Translations under genes and position numbers: made by a program
Origin: Poindextera sp041691315
GTDB lineage: Bacteria > Pseudomonadota > Alphaproteobacteria > Caulobacterales > Caulobacteraceae
DNA: 64,000 bases
Reading direction: 5' to 3'
Assembly: GCA_041691315.1 (NCBI GenBank)
Contig: JBEPUW010000005.1
Span: 62,001-126,000 of the forward strand
Part shown: positions 52,750-61,945 of the stretch, piece after piece
Numbering within the stretch: position 1 is the first letter of the stretch
Layout: each line of letters starts with the position of its first letter
The notes under the pieces: model-generated
What the model was told of the DNA's origin: nothing
The model's input: only the letters and a program-made list of their open reading frames with translations
Databases searched by the model: none

Positions 52750-54225
52750 CTAGGCCGGATGCAGGGCTTCCTCGGCCTCGGCGGCCAGCTGGTCCAGGGT
52801 CTCGTTGTGACTGGCTCGGGTGATCTTGTAGCCGGTGAGCAGCAGCAGGCCGGCGGCGTAGAGGGTGATGATCACCGGGCAATAGACCAGGGCCAGATGG
52901 CGGACCACCTCCGGCGGCACGCTGGCTGGACTGGCGCCGGGGTTCAGGTGGATCAGCTCGACGATGGTCGCCGCGGCCAGGATGCCGAAGCCCGACACCG
53001 CCTTGCCGACAAAGGCCGAGGCCGCGAAGAACAGCCCCTCCGAGCGGCGGCCGGTCTTCAGCTCGGATGCCTCGACCACGTCGGCGATCATCGACGACAG
53101 CATGGTCGATGAGACGATGCCGAACGCGGTGGCGATGATCGAGGTACAGAAGATGACAACCGTCAGAGCCATGGAGCCGTTGGGCGGCATCAGTCCGGCC
53201 AGGCGCAGCAACAGCGGCGTGATCCCAACCGCCAGCGCGGCCACCATCAGCACCATGGCCGTAGCGCGCTTGCCGAAGCGGCGGGACAGGATCGGCGCGG
53301 CGGGCAGGGCTATGATCGCCGAGAGGAAGACGCCGGCTGTAAACAGCGAGATCTGCCTGGCGGAGAAGCCCCAGAAGAAGGTGTTGAAGTAGTTGTTCAG
53401 CGACGCCCCGAGCCCCGCCGCCATGGCCGTGGCGATGCCCGAGAGCAGCAGGAACAGGAAGGAGCGATTGGACAGGGTCTCGGCCATCTCCCTGGCCGTC
53501 TGGCGCAGGGTGAGGTGGCGGCGCGGCGGCGGCGGCATCAGGGTCGGGATATAGCGATGGGTGCCGGCCGCCGAGATCAGGATGGCCACGAACATCACCG
53601 CCGCCCCGACCATGCCGTAGTGGGCGTAGCCGACCGGATTGAGCTGGCCGACCTTGTGGGTCGCGTTGGGCCGGAACAGGAAGAAGAAGGCGATGAAGTT
53701 GAGCGCCAGGCCGCCGACCCAGCCGAAGAAATAGCGATAGCTGAGCAGCACCGAGCGCTCGTCATAGCCGGCGCTGAACTCGGCGGCGAGTGCCGAGCTC
53801 GGCACCTCGTAGAAGGAGATGAAGGTGCGGATCACGATCGAGGCGGCGACCAGATAATAGAACAGCGCCTGCTGTCCCCAGTGCGGCGGATTCCACAGCG
53901 CCACATAGGAGAGCGCCACCGGCAGGGCGGCGGCGTACATGAACGGGTGGCGGCGGCCCCAGGGGCTGCGCAGATTGTCCGACAACTGTCCGATCAGCGG
54001 ATCGATACAGGCGTCCCAGATCAGGGCGATCATCAGCGCCAGGCCGACCAGCGTGCCCGGCAGGCCGATCACCTGGTTGTAGAAGATTAGCAGAAGATAG
54101 CTGAAGCCGTTGTCCTTCACCCCGAAGGCCACCGAGCCGAAGCCGTAGAACAGCTTGGTCGCCAGGCTGAGCCGCCGATCGGCGGGCGCAACGCGCGGCG
54201 GGCTGGGGCTTGTCTGTGCGGTCAA
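52750..54225 (-). CDS. GPH-family sugar/glycoside MFS transporter
   Basis: 491 aa, about twelve membrane helices. The family signature IWDACIDPLIGQLSDNLRSPWGRRHPFMYAAALPVALSY lies after the second helix, with a matching DVVEASELKTGRRSEGLFFAASAFVGKAVSG in the second half. GPH transporters move sugars or glycosides with H+ or Na+. TTG 54225 is proposed as start: a GGAGG site lies 9 bases upstream; the frame is open for 17 further codons without a better start. A second GPH member is encoded at 56737-58311. Confidence 0.85.
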   Translation of the reverse strand: MTAQTSPSPPRVAPADRRLSLATKLFYGFGSVAFGVKDNGFSYLLLIFYNQVIGLPGTLVGLALMIALIWDACIDPLIGQLSDNLRSPWGRRHPFMYAAALPVALSYVALWNPPHWGQQALFYYLVAASIVIRTFISFYEVPSSALAAEFSAGYDERSVLLSYRYFFGWVGGLALNFIAFFFLFRPNATHKVGQLNPVGYAHYGMVGAAVMFVAILISAAGTHRYIPTLMPPPPRRHLTLRQTAREMAETLSNRSFLFLLLSGIATAMAAGLGASLNNYFNTFFWGFSARQISLFTAGVFLSAIIALPAAPILSRRFGKRATAMVLMVAALAVGITPLLLRLAGLMPPNGSMALTVVIFCTSIIATAFGIVSSTMLSSMIADVVEASELKTGRRSEGLFFAASAFVGKAVSGFGILAAATIVELIHLNPGASPASVPPEVVRHLALVYCPVIITLYAAGLLLLTGYKITRASHNETLDQLAAEAEEALHPA

Positions 54226-54290
54226 GATGGATCGCCTCCGGCCGGGACACTGCCAAAGTCGGTGAGGCGACGCCATCCCTCGACGTCAAA

Positions 54291-55436
54291 TCACCCCGTC
54301 TGGCCGGCGCTCTGGCTCAGAAGCTCGCCCAGGATCGCCAGGCCGCGCTCGGCGGCGTCTTCGTCGGCGTGGCTGAAGTTGAGCCGCATCGATGCTGAGG
54401 GGGTGGGCTTGTCGGCGAAGAAGTGTTCGCCGGGGGTGAAGAGGACATTGCGTTCCCGGGCGCGGCGCAACAGTTCGCCGGTGTCGGCGCCGGACTTCAG
54501 CGTCGCCCAGAAGAAGAGGCCGCCGGCCGGGACCTCCCAGTCGGCCAGACCGCCCAGGTGACGGTCCATGGCGGCGGCGAACAGATCGCGCCGGCGACGA
54601 TAGCGGTTGACCAGCCGGTTCAGGCGCTGGGCGCGGCTTGGGTCCTCAAGATAGCGCAGGGCATACCACTGGCTGAGCCGGTTGGTGTGCAGGTCGGCAG
54701 CCTGTTTCAGGTTGATCAGGTGAGGGAAGAGGTCCGCCGAAGCGGCCAAATAGCCGATGCGCAAGCCCGGCGCGACGGTCTTGGAGAAGGAGCCCTGATA
54801 GATCCACGAGGCCCGCTGCAGCCGCGCGCAGATCGGGCCGCGCTCGCAGGCGTCATAGGCCAGGTCGCGATAAGGATCGTCCTCGAACAAGGCCACTTCG
54901 GCGGCGTCGCAGGCCTGGGCCAGCGCGTCGCGCTCGTCGGCCGACCAGCAATGGCCGGAGGGGTTCTGGAAGGTCGGCGTGACGTACGACAGGACCGGTC
55001 GGCTCTCAGCTTGGCTCCACGCGGCGGCCGGATCGGCCCGGTCCAAACTCTGCAACGCGCCGCCGAAGAAGCGGAAGACCTGCAGCGCCGCCAGATAGGC
55101 GGGCGCCTCGACGGCGACAGGGGTTGCGCGATCGACGAAGAGCTTGGCGGCCAGGTCGATGCCCTGCTGCGAGCCGGAGAGGATCAGGATGCGCTCGGGC
55201 GGCGCATCAAGACCCAGTTCGGCCAGGTCCTGGGCGATCCTGGCGCGCAACGCCGGCTCGCCCTCGGTCGGGCCGTATTGCAGCACCTCCAGCGGCGGGG
55301 CCGGCAGGTCCAGATCGGCGAAGCTGTCGGGCGCCGGGAGGCCACCGGCGAAGGAGATCACCTCCGGCCGCTGCGCCGTCTCCAGCATGGCGCGCACGGG
55401 AGAGCCGGCGAGATCGGCAATGCGCCGCGACAGCAT
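54291..55436 (-). CDS. PLP-dependent aminotransferase (class I, LysN/MocR-like)
   Basis: 381 aa fold-type I enzyme. EVISFAGGLPAPDSF start, YGPTEGEPALRARIAQDL, ILSGSQQGIDLAAKLFVD, PTFQNPSGHCWS, the cofactor Asp/Tyr in LFEDDPYRDLAYD and the Schiff-base Lys in QGSFSKTVAPGLRIGYL. It is related to 2-aminoadipate and other 2-oxo-acid aminotransferases. ATG 55436 has GGGAGG 6 bases upstream. It is divergent from a MarR gene with two matching operators between them, so it is probably the regulator's target. Confidence 0.88.
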   Translation of the reverse strand: MLSRRIADLAGSPVRAMLETAQRPEVISFAGGLPAPDSFADLDLPAPPLEVLQYGPTEGEPALRARIAQDLAELGLDAPPERILILSGSQQGIDLAAKLFVDRATPVAVEAPAYLAALQVFRFFGGALQSLDRADPAAAWSQAESRPVLSYVTPTFQNPSGHCWSADERDALAQACDAAEVALFEDDPYRDLAYDACERGPICARLQRASWIYQGSFSKTVAPGLRIGYLAASADLFPHLINLKQAADLHTNRLSQWYALRYLEDPSRAQRLNRLVNRYRRRRDLFAAAMDRHLGGLADWEVPAGGLFFWATLKSGADTGELLRRARERNVLFTPGEHFFADKPTPSASMRLNFSHADEDAAERGLAILGELLSQSAGQTG

Positions 55437-55454
55437 CGGCATCCTCCCGACAGG

Positions 55455-55469
55455 GTCAATGGTATTGAC
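55455..55469. promoter_or_regulatory. MarR-type operator 1
   Basis: GTCAA-TGGTA-TTGAC, a perfect inverted repeat, part of the longer palindrome GGTCAAT-GGT-ATTGACC (55454-55470). It lies 19 bases upstream of the aminotransferase start. It has the same half-sites and spacing as operator 2. Confidence 0.7.
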
Positions 55470-55501
55470 CTATCGACAGGCTAGGCGGCGCGCAATAATG
55501 T

Positions 55502-55516
55502 GTCAATATGGTTGAC
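55502..55516. promoter_or_regulatory. MarR-type operator 2, overlapping the marR start codon
   Basis: GTCAA-TATGG-TTGAC has the same half-sites and 5-base centre as operator 1, 47 bases away. It contains the ATG of the MarR gene (55508), so binding would block its own transcription or start region. Confidence 0.7.
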
Positions 55517-55945
55517 CAAACCCGGCAGGACGAACTGCGGCGCGCGATCGAGCTGCTGTTCTTCGGCTATCGCGCCTTCACCGACCGGCCGGACCGCATC
55601 CTCGAGCGCCGCGGCCTCGGCCGGGTGCACCACCGCATCCTCTATTTCGTCGGCCGCAACCCCGAGGTTTCGGTGAAGGGGCTGCTGGAGATCCTCGCCG
55701 TCAGCAAACAGGCGCTGAGCGCGCCGCTGCGGCAGCTTGTGGAGATGAAGCTGGTCGCCGCCGTCGGCCATGCCGAGGACCGGCGCATCAAACGCCTGAG
55801 CCTGACCCCCGACGGCCGCCGCCTGGAAGCCGAACTCACCGGCACGCAGATGCGCCACCTGTCGGGCGCTTTCGACACGGCCGGCTCGACGGACGAGGCC
55901 GGCTGGATGCGGGTGATGGCCGGTCTCGCCGACATCGCGTCCTAG
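55508..55945 (+). CDS. MarR-family transcriptional regulator
   Basis: 145 aa winged helix-turn-helix dimer. LFFGYRAFTDRPDRILERRGLGRVHHRILYFVGRNPEVSVKGLLEILAVSKQALSAPLRQLVEMKLVAAVGHAEDRRIKRLSLTPDGRRLEAEL spans dimer helix, recognition helix (SKQALSAPLRQL) and wing (DRRIKRLSLT). Two identical-type operators flank its promoter and that of the divergent aminotransferase gene, which suggests autoregulation and control of the aminotransferase. The ligand is unknown. Confidence 0.88.
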   Translation: MVDQTRQDELRRAIELLFFGYRAFTDRPDRILERRGLGRVHHRILYFVGRNPEVSVKGLLEILAVSKQALSAPLRQLVEMKLVAAVGHAEDRRIKRLSLTPDGRRLEAELTGTQMRHLSGAFDTAGSTDEAGWMRVMAGLADIAS

Positions 55946-56709
55946 CGCCGCGCGACCACGAACAGTCGGCGGAAGGGAAAGAGCGTCTTGCCGCTTTCGC
56001 GCATCGGATAGGCGGGGTTCAGCCGCGCCTTGTAGGCCTGGATGAAGGCGTCCCGCTCCACGCCCTCCAGCGCCTGGACGAAGGGGCGCAGGCCCGTCCC
56101 GCTGACCCAGCGATAGACCGCGTCCGGTCCTTCCATCACCTGCAGATATTCGGTCTCCCAGATGTCCAGCCCGGCCGCATGTGGCTCGAGGATGTCGAAC
56201 GACTGCTCGGCGTTCATCAGGACGATATTGCGGACGCCGCTCAGCTTCGCGGCCCACGGCCCGTCGCTGGCCACCTCGCGCATCAGGGCGTGCGACGGCA
56301 TGTCGAAATTCAGCGGAACCTGGAAGGCCAGAGCGCCGCCCGGGCGGACGGACTGCATCAGACGCGGCAGCAGCGACGCCTGGTCGCCGACCCAGTGCAG
56401 GGCGGCGTTGGAATAGATCACGTCATAGGGCTCGGCAGCGGTCCAGCCGGCGATGTCGGCGACCGACCAGTCGGCCTTGACGCCGCTGGCGCGCGCCTGG
56501 CCGATCATCTCGGGCGAGCTGTCCATGCCCTCCAGTTGCGCGCCGGGCCAACGGCTGGCGAGCAGGGCGGTCGAGTTGCCGGGGCCGGAACCCAGATCGA
56601 TCACACGGCCGGGATCCTCGATCGGGATGCGCGCCAGTAGCTCGGCCGCAGACCGGGTGCGCTCGTCGGCGAAGGCGAGATAGGTCGTGGGATCCCATCG
56701 ATTGCTCAC
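55942..56709 (-). CDS. tam: Trans-aconitate 2-methyltransferase
   Basis: 255 aa SAM methyltransferase. The start MSNRWDPTTYLAFADERTRSAAELLARI is characteristic of Tam, followed by SAM motif VIDLGSGPGNSTALLASRWPGAQLEGMDSSPEMI, YDVIYSNAALHWVGD and a C-terminal FRRLFVVARR. It methylates trans-aconitate, an inhibitor of aconitase. The end overlaps the convergent MarR gene by 4 bases. Confidence 0.88.
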   Translation of the reverse strand: MSNRWDPTTYLAFADERTRSAAELLARIPIEDPGRVIDLGSGPGNSTALLASRWPGAQLEGMDSSPEMIGQARASGVKADWSVADIAGWTAAEPYDVIYSNAALHWVGDQASLLPRLMQSVRPGGALAFQVPLNFDMPSHALMREVASDGPWAAKLSGVRNIVLMNAEQSFDILEPHAAGLDIWETEYLQVMEGPDAVYRWVSGTGLRPFVQALEGVERDAFIQAYKARLNPAYPMRESGKTLFPFRRLFVVARR

Positions 56710-56736
56710 GCGTCCCCCTTGTTCGCTCTGCGACCG

Positions 56737-58311
56737 TCAGACGATGGCCTGGCCCGGAGTCTCGCCGGCCGGCTGGATCAGTGTCGCGGCCAGGTCCAGC
56801 GGGACCTCGTCGAGCGGCTTCAGATGCGCGCTCTCGCGGCGGCGGTCGAGCTCTTCGCGGATCTTGGCGTGCGCGGCGCGGGTGATTGAGTAGCGCGCAC
56901 CGAACCCGAACGGTATGACCAGCAAGAGCGGCACGATCACGCCGGCGACCAAGCCCAGGCGCGTCACGATGGCTGGGTCGATGGTGCGCGGGTCAGCATG
57001 CACCGGCCAGTGCACCATGTAGTCGAGCATGAAGCCGGCGATGATGGCGCCGACGCCGGCGGTCGCCTTGCCGGAGAAGGCCAGCGCCGCCGAGAAGATG
57101 CCTTCCTGGCGCCGGCCGGTGTTCAGCTCCTGCACGTCGATGGTGTCGGCCAGCATGGAGACGAACATGATGCCCAGCAGCACGCCCAGGAAGCTGCGCA
57201 GGGTCTCGTTGGCGACCAGGATGGCGAGCAGGACCGACGAGCCGTTCGGCGGCAGCAGGTGCAGCAGGCGAAGGCCGATGACGCCCATGCCATCGATGCA
57301 AAGGGCGGCGAAGCTGACCAGCAGCACCAGCTTCTTGTCGAACAGCTTTCCGATCACGCCGAGCGCCGCGAACCCGGCGAACGCGCCCGCGGCGCTGAGC
57401 GTGAACCACCGCAGCTGTTCGGTCGACAGTCCCCAGAAGTAGGTCGACATGTAGATGCTGAGCGTCCCGGTGGTGCCGTCGATGCCGGCAAAGATCAGCG
57501 CGCCGGCGAACAGAAGCAGGAAGTTGCGGTTGGTGAAGGTGGACGCGATGTCGCGCCAGACCCGAAGCAGGCTGAACCGCGGGGTCTTGTTCACCGGCTG
57601 CAGCAGATAGGGAATGTCCCGCTGGGTCAGGCCGGTGGTGATGAGGATGGTCGCCACCGTCGCCAGCGCCACGACCGGCGCGAAGATCCCATAGGCGTGC
57701 GGATTGAGCTGGCCGAAGTGATAGGCCTTGGTCTGTGGGAAGATGAAGCTGTAGGCGGCCAGCGTGAAGGCGACCGTCAGGATGGTTCCGACCGCGTATC
57801 GCCAGGTGACGATGGTGGTCCGCTCGGCATAGTCGTCGGAGAACTCGGCATAGAGCGCCGTCCAGGGCACGACGAACAGGCTCATCGAGACATTGGTCAG
57901 CACCACCGCTCCGAACAGCCAGGCCAGCAGCAGGTTTTCCGAGAGGCCGTGCGGCGGCGTGAAGCTCAGATAGAGACCAAGCCCGATCGGCGCGGCCGAG
58001 AGGCACATGAGCAGATGCCGGCGGCCCAGCCGGGTCTTCAGCCCGTCGGAGAAGGAGCCGATCAGCGGATCGATGGCCGCGTCGATGATCAGCCCCAGCG
58101 CGATGACCGCCGAGGCCTTGGACGCGCTCAAACCCAGGATCTGGTTGTAATAGAGCAGCAGGAACGTGCCGAAGGCGAACCCCTTCAGGGCTTCCGTCGT
58201 CGCGCCGACCGCCTGGAACGCCTTGGTCGAAATCGGGACCTTGCCAACCCGGGTGCGGGCTCGCTGGTAGGTCTCCTCGGAAGAACTCAAACCGGATCCC
58301 CATGGCTGCAA
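56737..58311 (-). CDS. GPH-family sugar/glycoside MFS transporter
   Basis: 524 aa, about twelve helices. Signature IIDAAIDPLIGSFSDGLKTRLGRRHLLMCLSAAPIGLGLYL and a second-half ADTIDVQELNTGRRQEGIFSAALAFSGKATAGVGAI, parallel to the other transporter in the window. The start is uncertain: TTG 58311 gives MQPWGSGLSSSEET and another TTG (LSSSEETYQRA) lies 7 codons later. The substrate is unknown. Confidence 0.85.
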   Translation of the reverse strand: MQPWGSGLSSSEETYQRARTRVGKVPISTKAFQAVGATTEALKGFAFGTFLLLYYNQILGLSASKASAVIALGLIIDAAIDPLIGSFSDGLKTRLGRRHLLMCLSAAPIGLGLYLSFTPPHGLSENLLLAWLFGAVVLTNVSMSLFVVPWTALYAEFSDDYAERTTIVTWRYAVGTILTVAFTLAAYSFIFPQTKAYHFGQLNPHAYGIFAPVVALATVATILITTGLTQRDIPYLLQPVNKTPRFSLLRVWRDIASTFTNRNFLLLFAGALIFAGIDGTTGTLSIYMSTYFWGLSTEQLRWFTLSAAGAFAGFAALGVIGKLFDKKLVLLVSFAALCIDGMGVIGLRLLHLLPPNGSSVLLAILVANETLRSFLGVLLGIMFVSMLADTIDVQELNTGRRQEGIFSAALAFSGKATAGVGAIIAGFMLDYMVHWPVHADPRTIDPAIVTRLGLVAGVIVPLLLVIPFGFGARYSITRAAHAKIREELDRRRESAHLKPLDEVPLDLAATLIQPAGETPGQAIV

Positions 58312-58339
58312 GGACGCGGTCTGGAGTTGGCCACAAGGG

Positions 58340-58708
58340 CTAGGTCAGGTCCAGCGCGCAGGTTTCGCCAAGCGAGGGCCGCGAGACGGTCAGCCGCGCG
58401 AGGCTGGGAAACCGCGGTTGCAGTCGCTCGCTGAAATAGAGGCAGAGCGCTTCCAGCGTCGGGGTCTCCAGGCCCGGCCGTTCGTTCAACAGGCCGTGGT
58501 CGAGTTCGCCGGCGACCTCGCGCAGGCCTGCGTCCAGCGCCGCCAGGTCGGCGACCCAGCCGGAGGCCGCGTCGGCCTCGCCGCGCAAGGTCGCCTCGAC
58601 GCGGAACGAGTGGCCGTGCAGGCGGCGATAGCGGCTGTCGGCCGGGCCCTCGTCCAGATAGTGGGCGGCGTCGAAGCTGGCCGCCTTGCTGATTTCGAAA
58701 ATGCTCAT
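58340..58708 (-). CDS. queD: 6-carboxy-5,6,7,8-tetrahydropterin synthase
   Basis: 122 aa, second enzyme of queuosine biosynthesis. The zinc-binding His are in SFDAAHYL and RLHGHSFRVEATL, with the Asp/His pair ELDHGLLNE and a final Glu in PSLGETCALDL. Transcribed from queC through queE (10 bases apart). Confidence 0.93.
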   Translation of the reverse strand: MSIFEISKAASFDAAHYLDEGPADSRYRRLHGHSFRVEATLRGEADAASGWVADLAALDAGLREVAGELDHGLLNERPGLETPTLEALCLYFSERLQPRFPSLARLTVSRPSLGETCALDLT

Positions 58709-58718
58709 GGGAAACGCG

Positions 58719-59351
58719 TCAGGGCAGGCCGAGATACTTGTGGGTCTGCAGGCTTAGACGCCAGCGCGGGTGGGAAAGACAATAGGCGACCACCGCCTTT
58801 GTGTTGGCCTCGCGCTCGGGCCCGTCCAGCGGCTGCAGCGAAAACCGCTCGAAGGCCAGCGCCTCGAAGCGGGCCGGATCGATGCCGGGTTGCGGATAGA
58901 CCAGCTTCAGTTCCTGGCCGGAGGTCTGGGCCAGGGCCGCGTCGGCCTTTGGGCTGACGCAGATCCAGTCGAGGCCGGCGGGCGCGGCTATGGTGCCGTT
59001 GGTCTCCACCGCGATCGAGAAGTCCCGCGCGTGCAGCGCCTCGATCAGCACCGCGTCGAGCTGCAGCAGCGGCTCGCCGCCGGTGCAGACCACCAGCCGG
59101 TCGCGCGGTTCGCCGCCCCAGCAGGCGGCGATGGCCTCGGCCAGCAGGGCAGGCGTCTCGAACCGACCGCCGCCCGGACCGTCCATGCCGACGAAGTCCG
59201 TGTCGCAGAAGTTGCACACCGCCTGGCTCCGGTCCTGTTCGCGGCCGCTCCACAGGTTGCAGCCGGCGAAGCGGCAGAACACCGCCGCGCGCCCGGCCTG
59301 GGCGCCTTCGCCCTGCAGGGTCAGGTAGATCTCCTTGACCGCGTAGCTCAT
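58719..59351 (-). CDS. queE: 7-carboxy-7-deazaguanine synthase
   Basis: 210 aa radical SAM enzyme. The start YAVKEIYLTLQGEGAQAGRAAVFCRFAGCNLWSG and the cluster Cys in CNFCDTDFVG give the QueE-type CX(n)CX2C arrangement; CTGGEPLLQLDAVLIEAL and IAVETNGTIAAPAG follow. It rearranges carboxy-tetrahydropterin to CDG in queuosine synthesis. The ATG at 59351 overlaps the queC stop by 4 bases. Confidence 0.93.
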   Translation of the reverse strand: MSYAVKEIYLTLQGEGAQAGRAAVFCRFAGCNLWSGREQDRSQAVCNFCDTDFVGMDGPGGGRFETPALLAEAIAACWGGEPRDRLVVCTGGEPLLQLDAVLIEALHARDFSIAVETNGTIAAPAGLDWICVSPKADAALAQTSGQELKLVYPQPGIDPARFEALAFERFSLQPLDGPEREANTKAVVAYCLSHPRWRLSLQTHKYLGLP

Positions 59352-60079
59352 GGCGCGAGCGCCGGGCGGCCGGCCGCCACCCACTCGGTCCAGCCCTTGG
59401 CGCGCAGTTCGCAGGCCGGACAATGGCCGCAGCCGGCCCCCCAGCCGTGCGGCGTGCGCTCGTTGAGGTAACAGGTGTGACTGTCCGCCACGATCAGGCC
59501 CACCAGGGCCTCCCCGCCGAGCCGCTTGGCCAGTCCCCAGGTCTCAGCCTTGGTCAGCCGCATCAGCGGCGTCTCAATGGCGAAATCCCGGGCCATGCCG
59601 AGGTTCAGCGTCGTCTGCAGCGCATCCAGCGTGTCGCGCCGACAGTCGGGATAGCCGGAATAGTCGGTCTCGCACATGCCGCCGACCAGCACCTCTAGGC
59701 CGCGCCGGTCGGCCAGGGCCGCGGCATAGACCAGGAAGACCAGATTGCGCCCCGGCACGAAGGTCGAGGGCAGGCCACGGTCGGTGACCTCGATGGCGCG
59801 CTCGCCGGTCATGGCGGTCTCGCCGATGGCCCCGAAGGCGCGGATGTTCAGCCGATGATCGGGGCCCAGCCGCTCGCCCCATGCTGGCGCCAGCCTGGCC
59901 AGCTTGCGCCGCACGATCTGCCTGGCCTTCAGTTCGGCGGCGTGCCTTTGCCCATAGTCGAACCCGACGGTCTCCACGCGGGCATAGCGGTCAAGCGCCC
60001 AGGCCAGGCAGACGGCCGAGTCCTGCCCCCCGGAAAGCAGCACCAGGGCCGTATTGGCGGTGGACGTCGTGTCGGACAT
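59348..60079 (-). CDS. queC: 7-cyano-7-deazaguanine synthase
   Basis: 243 aa. PP-loop ATPase ALVLLSGGQDSAVCLAWAL, then FDYGQRHAAEL, FVPGRNLVFLVYAAALADRRG, CETDYSGYPDCR and the zinc Cys set CYLNERTPHGWGAGCGHCPACELRAKGW. It turns CDG into preQ0. It is first in queC-queE-queD. No queF or folE is in the window. ATG 60079 is preferred over 60103. Confidence 0.93.
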   Translation of the reverse strand: MSDTTSTANTALVLLSGGQDSAVCLAWALDRYARVETVGFDYGQRHAAELKARQIVRRKLARLAPAWGERLGPDHRLNIRAFGAIGETAMTGERAIEVTDRGLPSTFVPGRNLVFLVYAAALADRRGLEVLVGGMCETDYSGYPDCRRDTLDALQTTLNLGMARDFAIETPLMRLTKAETWGLAKRLGGEALVGLIVADSHTCYLNERTPHGWGAGCGHCPACELRAKGWTEWVAAGRPALAP

Positions 60080-60377
60080 GGCGCGGAAAGTCGTGTCATC
60101 CAAGGGTTTTGCAAGGGCTGAGCGGTCTAGCGTCCACGCGCCGGCGAAGCAAAGCCCAATGCGCGACCGGGCAGGCGACCTGTTCGAGGTTGCCCGTCAG
60201 CTATGATCTACACAGCGTCAGTCAAATATCGGCGTTCGATGAAATCGCCGGCTTCGTTTCATGCGATAGTTGCGCTGGCGAAGCTTAGCCTTGGTTGTCT
60301 TGAGTCGCCTGGGCGTCTTAACGACTTTGCAAGCGAAAGTTGGCAAAGGTGAACTTCCAACAGCGTCACCCGTGCCC

Positions 60378-61862
60378 ATGTCGAGTCTTTCAGGCCTGAT
60401 CGAATACGTCCATCCAATCGATCCGACCAGCCTATGCGGGACGGTGCTCGATCGGATTCTCGATACGCCAGGCTGCGATCTATTGGCGGTGGTCAAGCAA
60501 GGCCGCCCGGTCGGGATCATCGCCCGCGGCGCCATCCGCGCCCAGAACGCCGGCCTGCGCGCCTCGGAGATCATGTCGCCGGCCCTGACGGTCAGCGCCG
60601 AGACCAGCGTCGACGAGGCCTGTTCGCTGCTGCTCGCCCATATCGAGCCGGCCGCCGGCCTGGTGGTGGTCGAGCGCGGCCGCTATTGCGGCGTGGTCTC
60701 GACCCGGGCGTTGCTGCGCCGTCACAGCGACGACCACAGCGCGTCGGCCATGAACCGCCGCTTTGTCGAGATGCTCAACCACGAGATGCGCACCCCGATG
60801 AACGGGGTGATCGCGGTCGCCGACCTGCTTCAGCGCCAGCCGCTCACAGCCGACGCCCAGGCCTTTGTGCGCACCATCGTCGAGTCCAGCCAGGCCACCC
60901 TGCGGACGCTCAACGACGCCCTGGAACTGTCCCGCGCCGAGGCCGGTGAGATGGCGCTCGACATGCAGGCCTCGGGCCTGCGCGAACTGATGGATAGCCT
61001 GCAGGCGAGCTGGCAGGCGCGGGCGACCCAGGACGGGGTCACCCTGCTGATCGGCTATGACGGCCCGCCCGATCTCAGCGCCATGATCGACGCCACTCGC
61101 GTCCAGCAACTGTTCGACGTGCTGGTCGACACCGCCCTGTCGCTCAACCGCCAGGGCGCGGTCGAGGCCAGTCTGCAGGCCGAACGCACGCCCGAAGGTC
61201 TGCGCCTGACTGGCCGCGTCTGCGACACCGGCGGCGGCCTTTCGGCCGAGCGGGTGGCTAACGCCTTCGCCGACCCCGCCGCCCAGGCCGATGCGTCGGG
61301 TCTGCAGGCCAAGCTGGCGCTGACGCTCTGCCGCCGGCTGGTCGAGCGGATGGGCGGCGAGATCCGCGCCGACGCCAATCCGGGGGCCGGCGTCACCATC
61401 GTCTTCAACCTCCTGGCGCCGGAAGCCAACGCCACGGAAGACCACGACCCCAACAGCGTGCTGAAGCGGCCTGCGCACGTGCTGGTGGTCGACGACAACG
61501 CCACCAATCGCATGGTGGCCGAGGCGCTGTGCGAAATGTTCGAATGCACCTGCGAGTGCGTCGAGGACGGCGCCGAGGCGGTCGAGGCCGCGCGCACCGG
61601 CCGCTTCGACCTGGTCCTGATGGACATCCGCATGCCGCGCATGGACGGTGTCGAGGCCACCCGCGCCATCCGCGCCATGCCAGGCCTCGCCGGAACGGTG
61701 CCGATCATCGCGCTGACCGCCAACGCCGACCCCGAAGACGCCCAGTCCTACATCAACAGCGGCATGCAGTGCGTCGTCGAAAAGCCGATCAAGCCGGAGA
61801 AGCTGCTGATCGCCATGAACGAGGCCCTGCCGGAAGTCCTCGGCCGCGCGGCGGCGGCGTAG
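60378..61862 (+). CDS. CBS-domain hybrid histidine kinase with receiver, ATPase part degenerate
   Basis: 494 aa from ATG 60378; upstream frame is open to 60270 without a good start. Two CBS motifs come first (about 10-120; VVKQGRPVGIIARGAIR, EIMSPALTVSAETSVDEACSLLL), then HisKA EMLNHEMRTPMNGVIAVADLLQ (His 135), an HATPase-like domain and a C-terminal receiver (VLVVDDNATNRMVAEALCEMF, Asp 416 in LMDIRMPRMDG, Lys in VVEKPIKP). The ATPase lacks a normal N-box Asn (VLVDTALSLN) and has SGLQAKLALTL in place of GTGLGL. It may be a weak or dead kinase that signals through the receiver. The CBS sensor implies an adenosyl-ligand input. No neighbour is obviously linked. Confidence 0.85.
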   Translation: MSSLSGLIEYVHPIDPTSLCGTVLDRILDTPGCDLLAVVKQGRPVGIIARGAIRAQNAGLRASEIMSPALTVSAETSVDEACSLLLAHIEPAAGLVVVERGRYCGVVSTRALLRRHSDDHSASAMNRRFVEMLNHEMRTPMNGVIAVADLLQRQPLTADAQAFVRTIVESSQATLRTLNDALELSRAEAGEMALDMQASGLRELMDSLQASWQARATQDGVTLLIGYDGPPDLSAMIDATRVQQLFDVLVDTALSLNRQGAVEASLQAERTPEGLRLTGRVCDTGGGLSAERVANAFADPAAQADASGLQAKLALTLCRRLVERMGGEIRADANPGAGVTIVFNLLAPEANATEDHDPNSVLKRPAHVLVVDDNATNRMVAEALCEMFECTCECVEDGAEAVEAARTGRFDLVLMDIRMPRMDGVEATRAIRAMPGLAGTVPIIALTANADPEDAQSYINSGMQCVVEKPIKPEKLLIAMNEALPEVLGRAAAA

Positions 61863-61945
61863 GCCTCACGCGGGAGCGAAACCGCGAGCCCAATGTTGCA
61901 CCGAGGGCGACGTTGATCTAGATTTGTTGTCTAGACGGTGACCCA

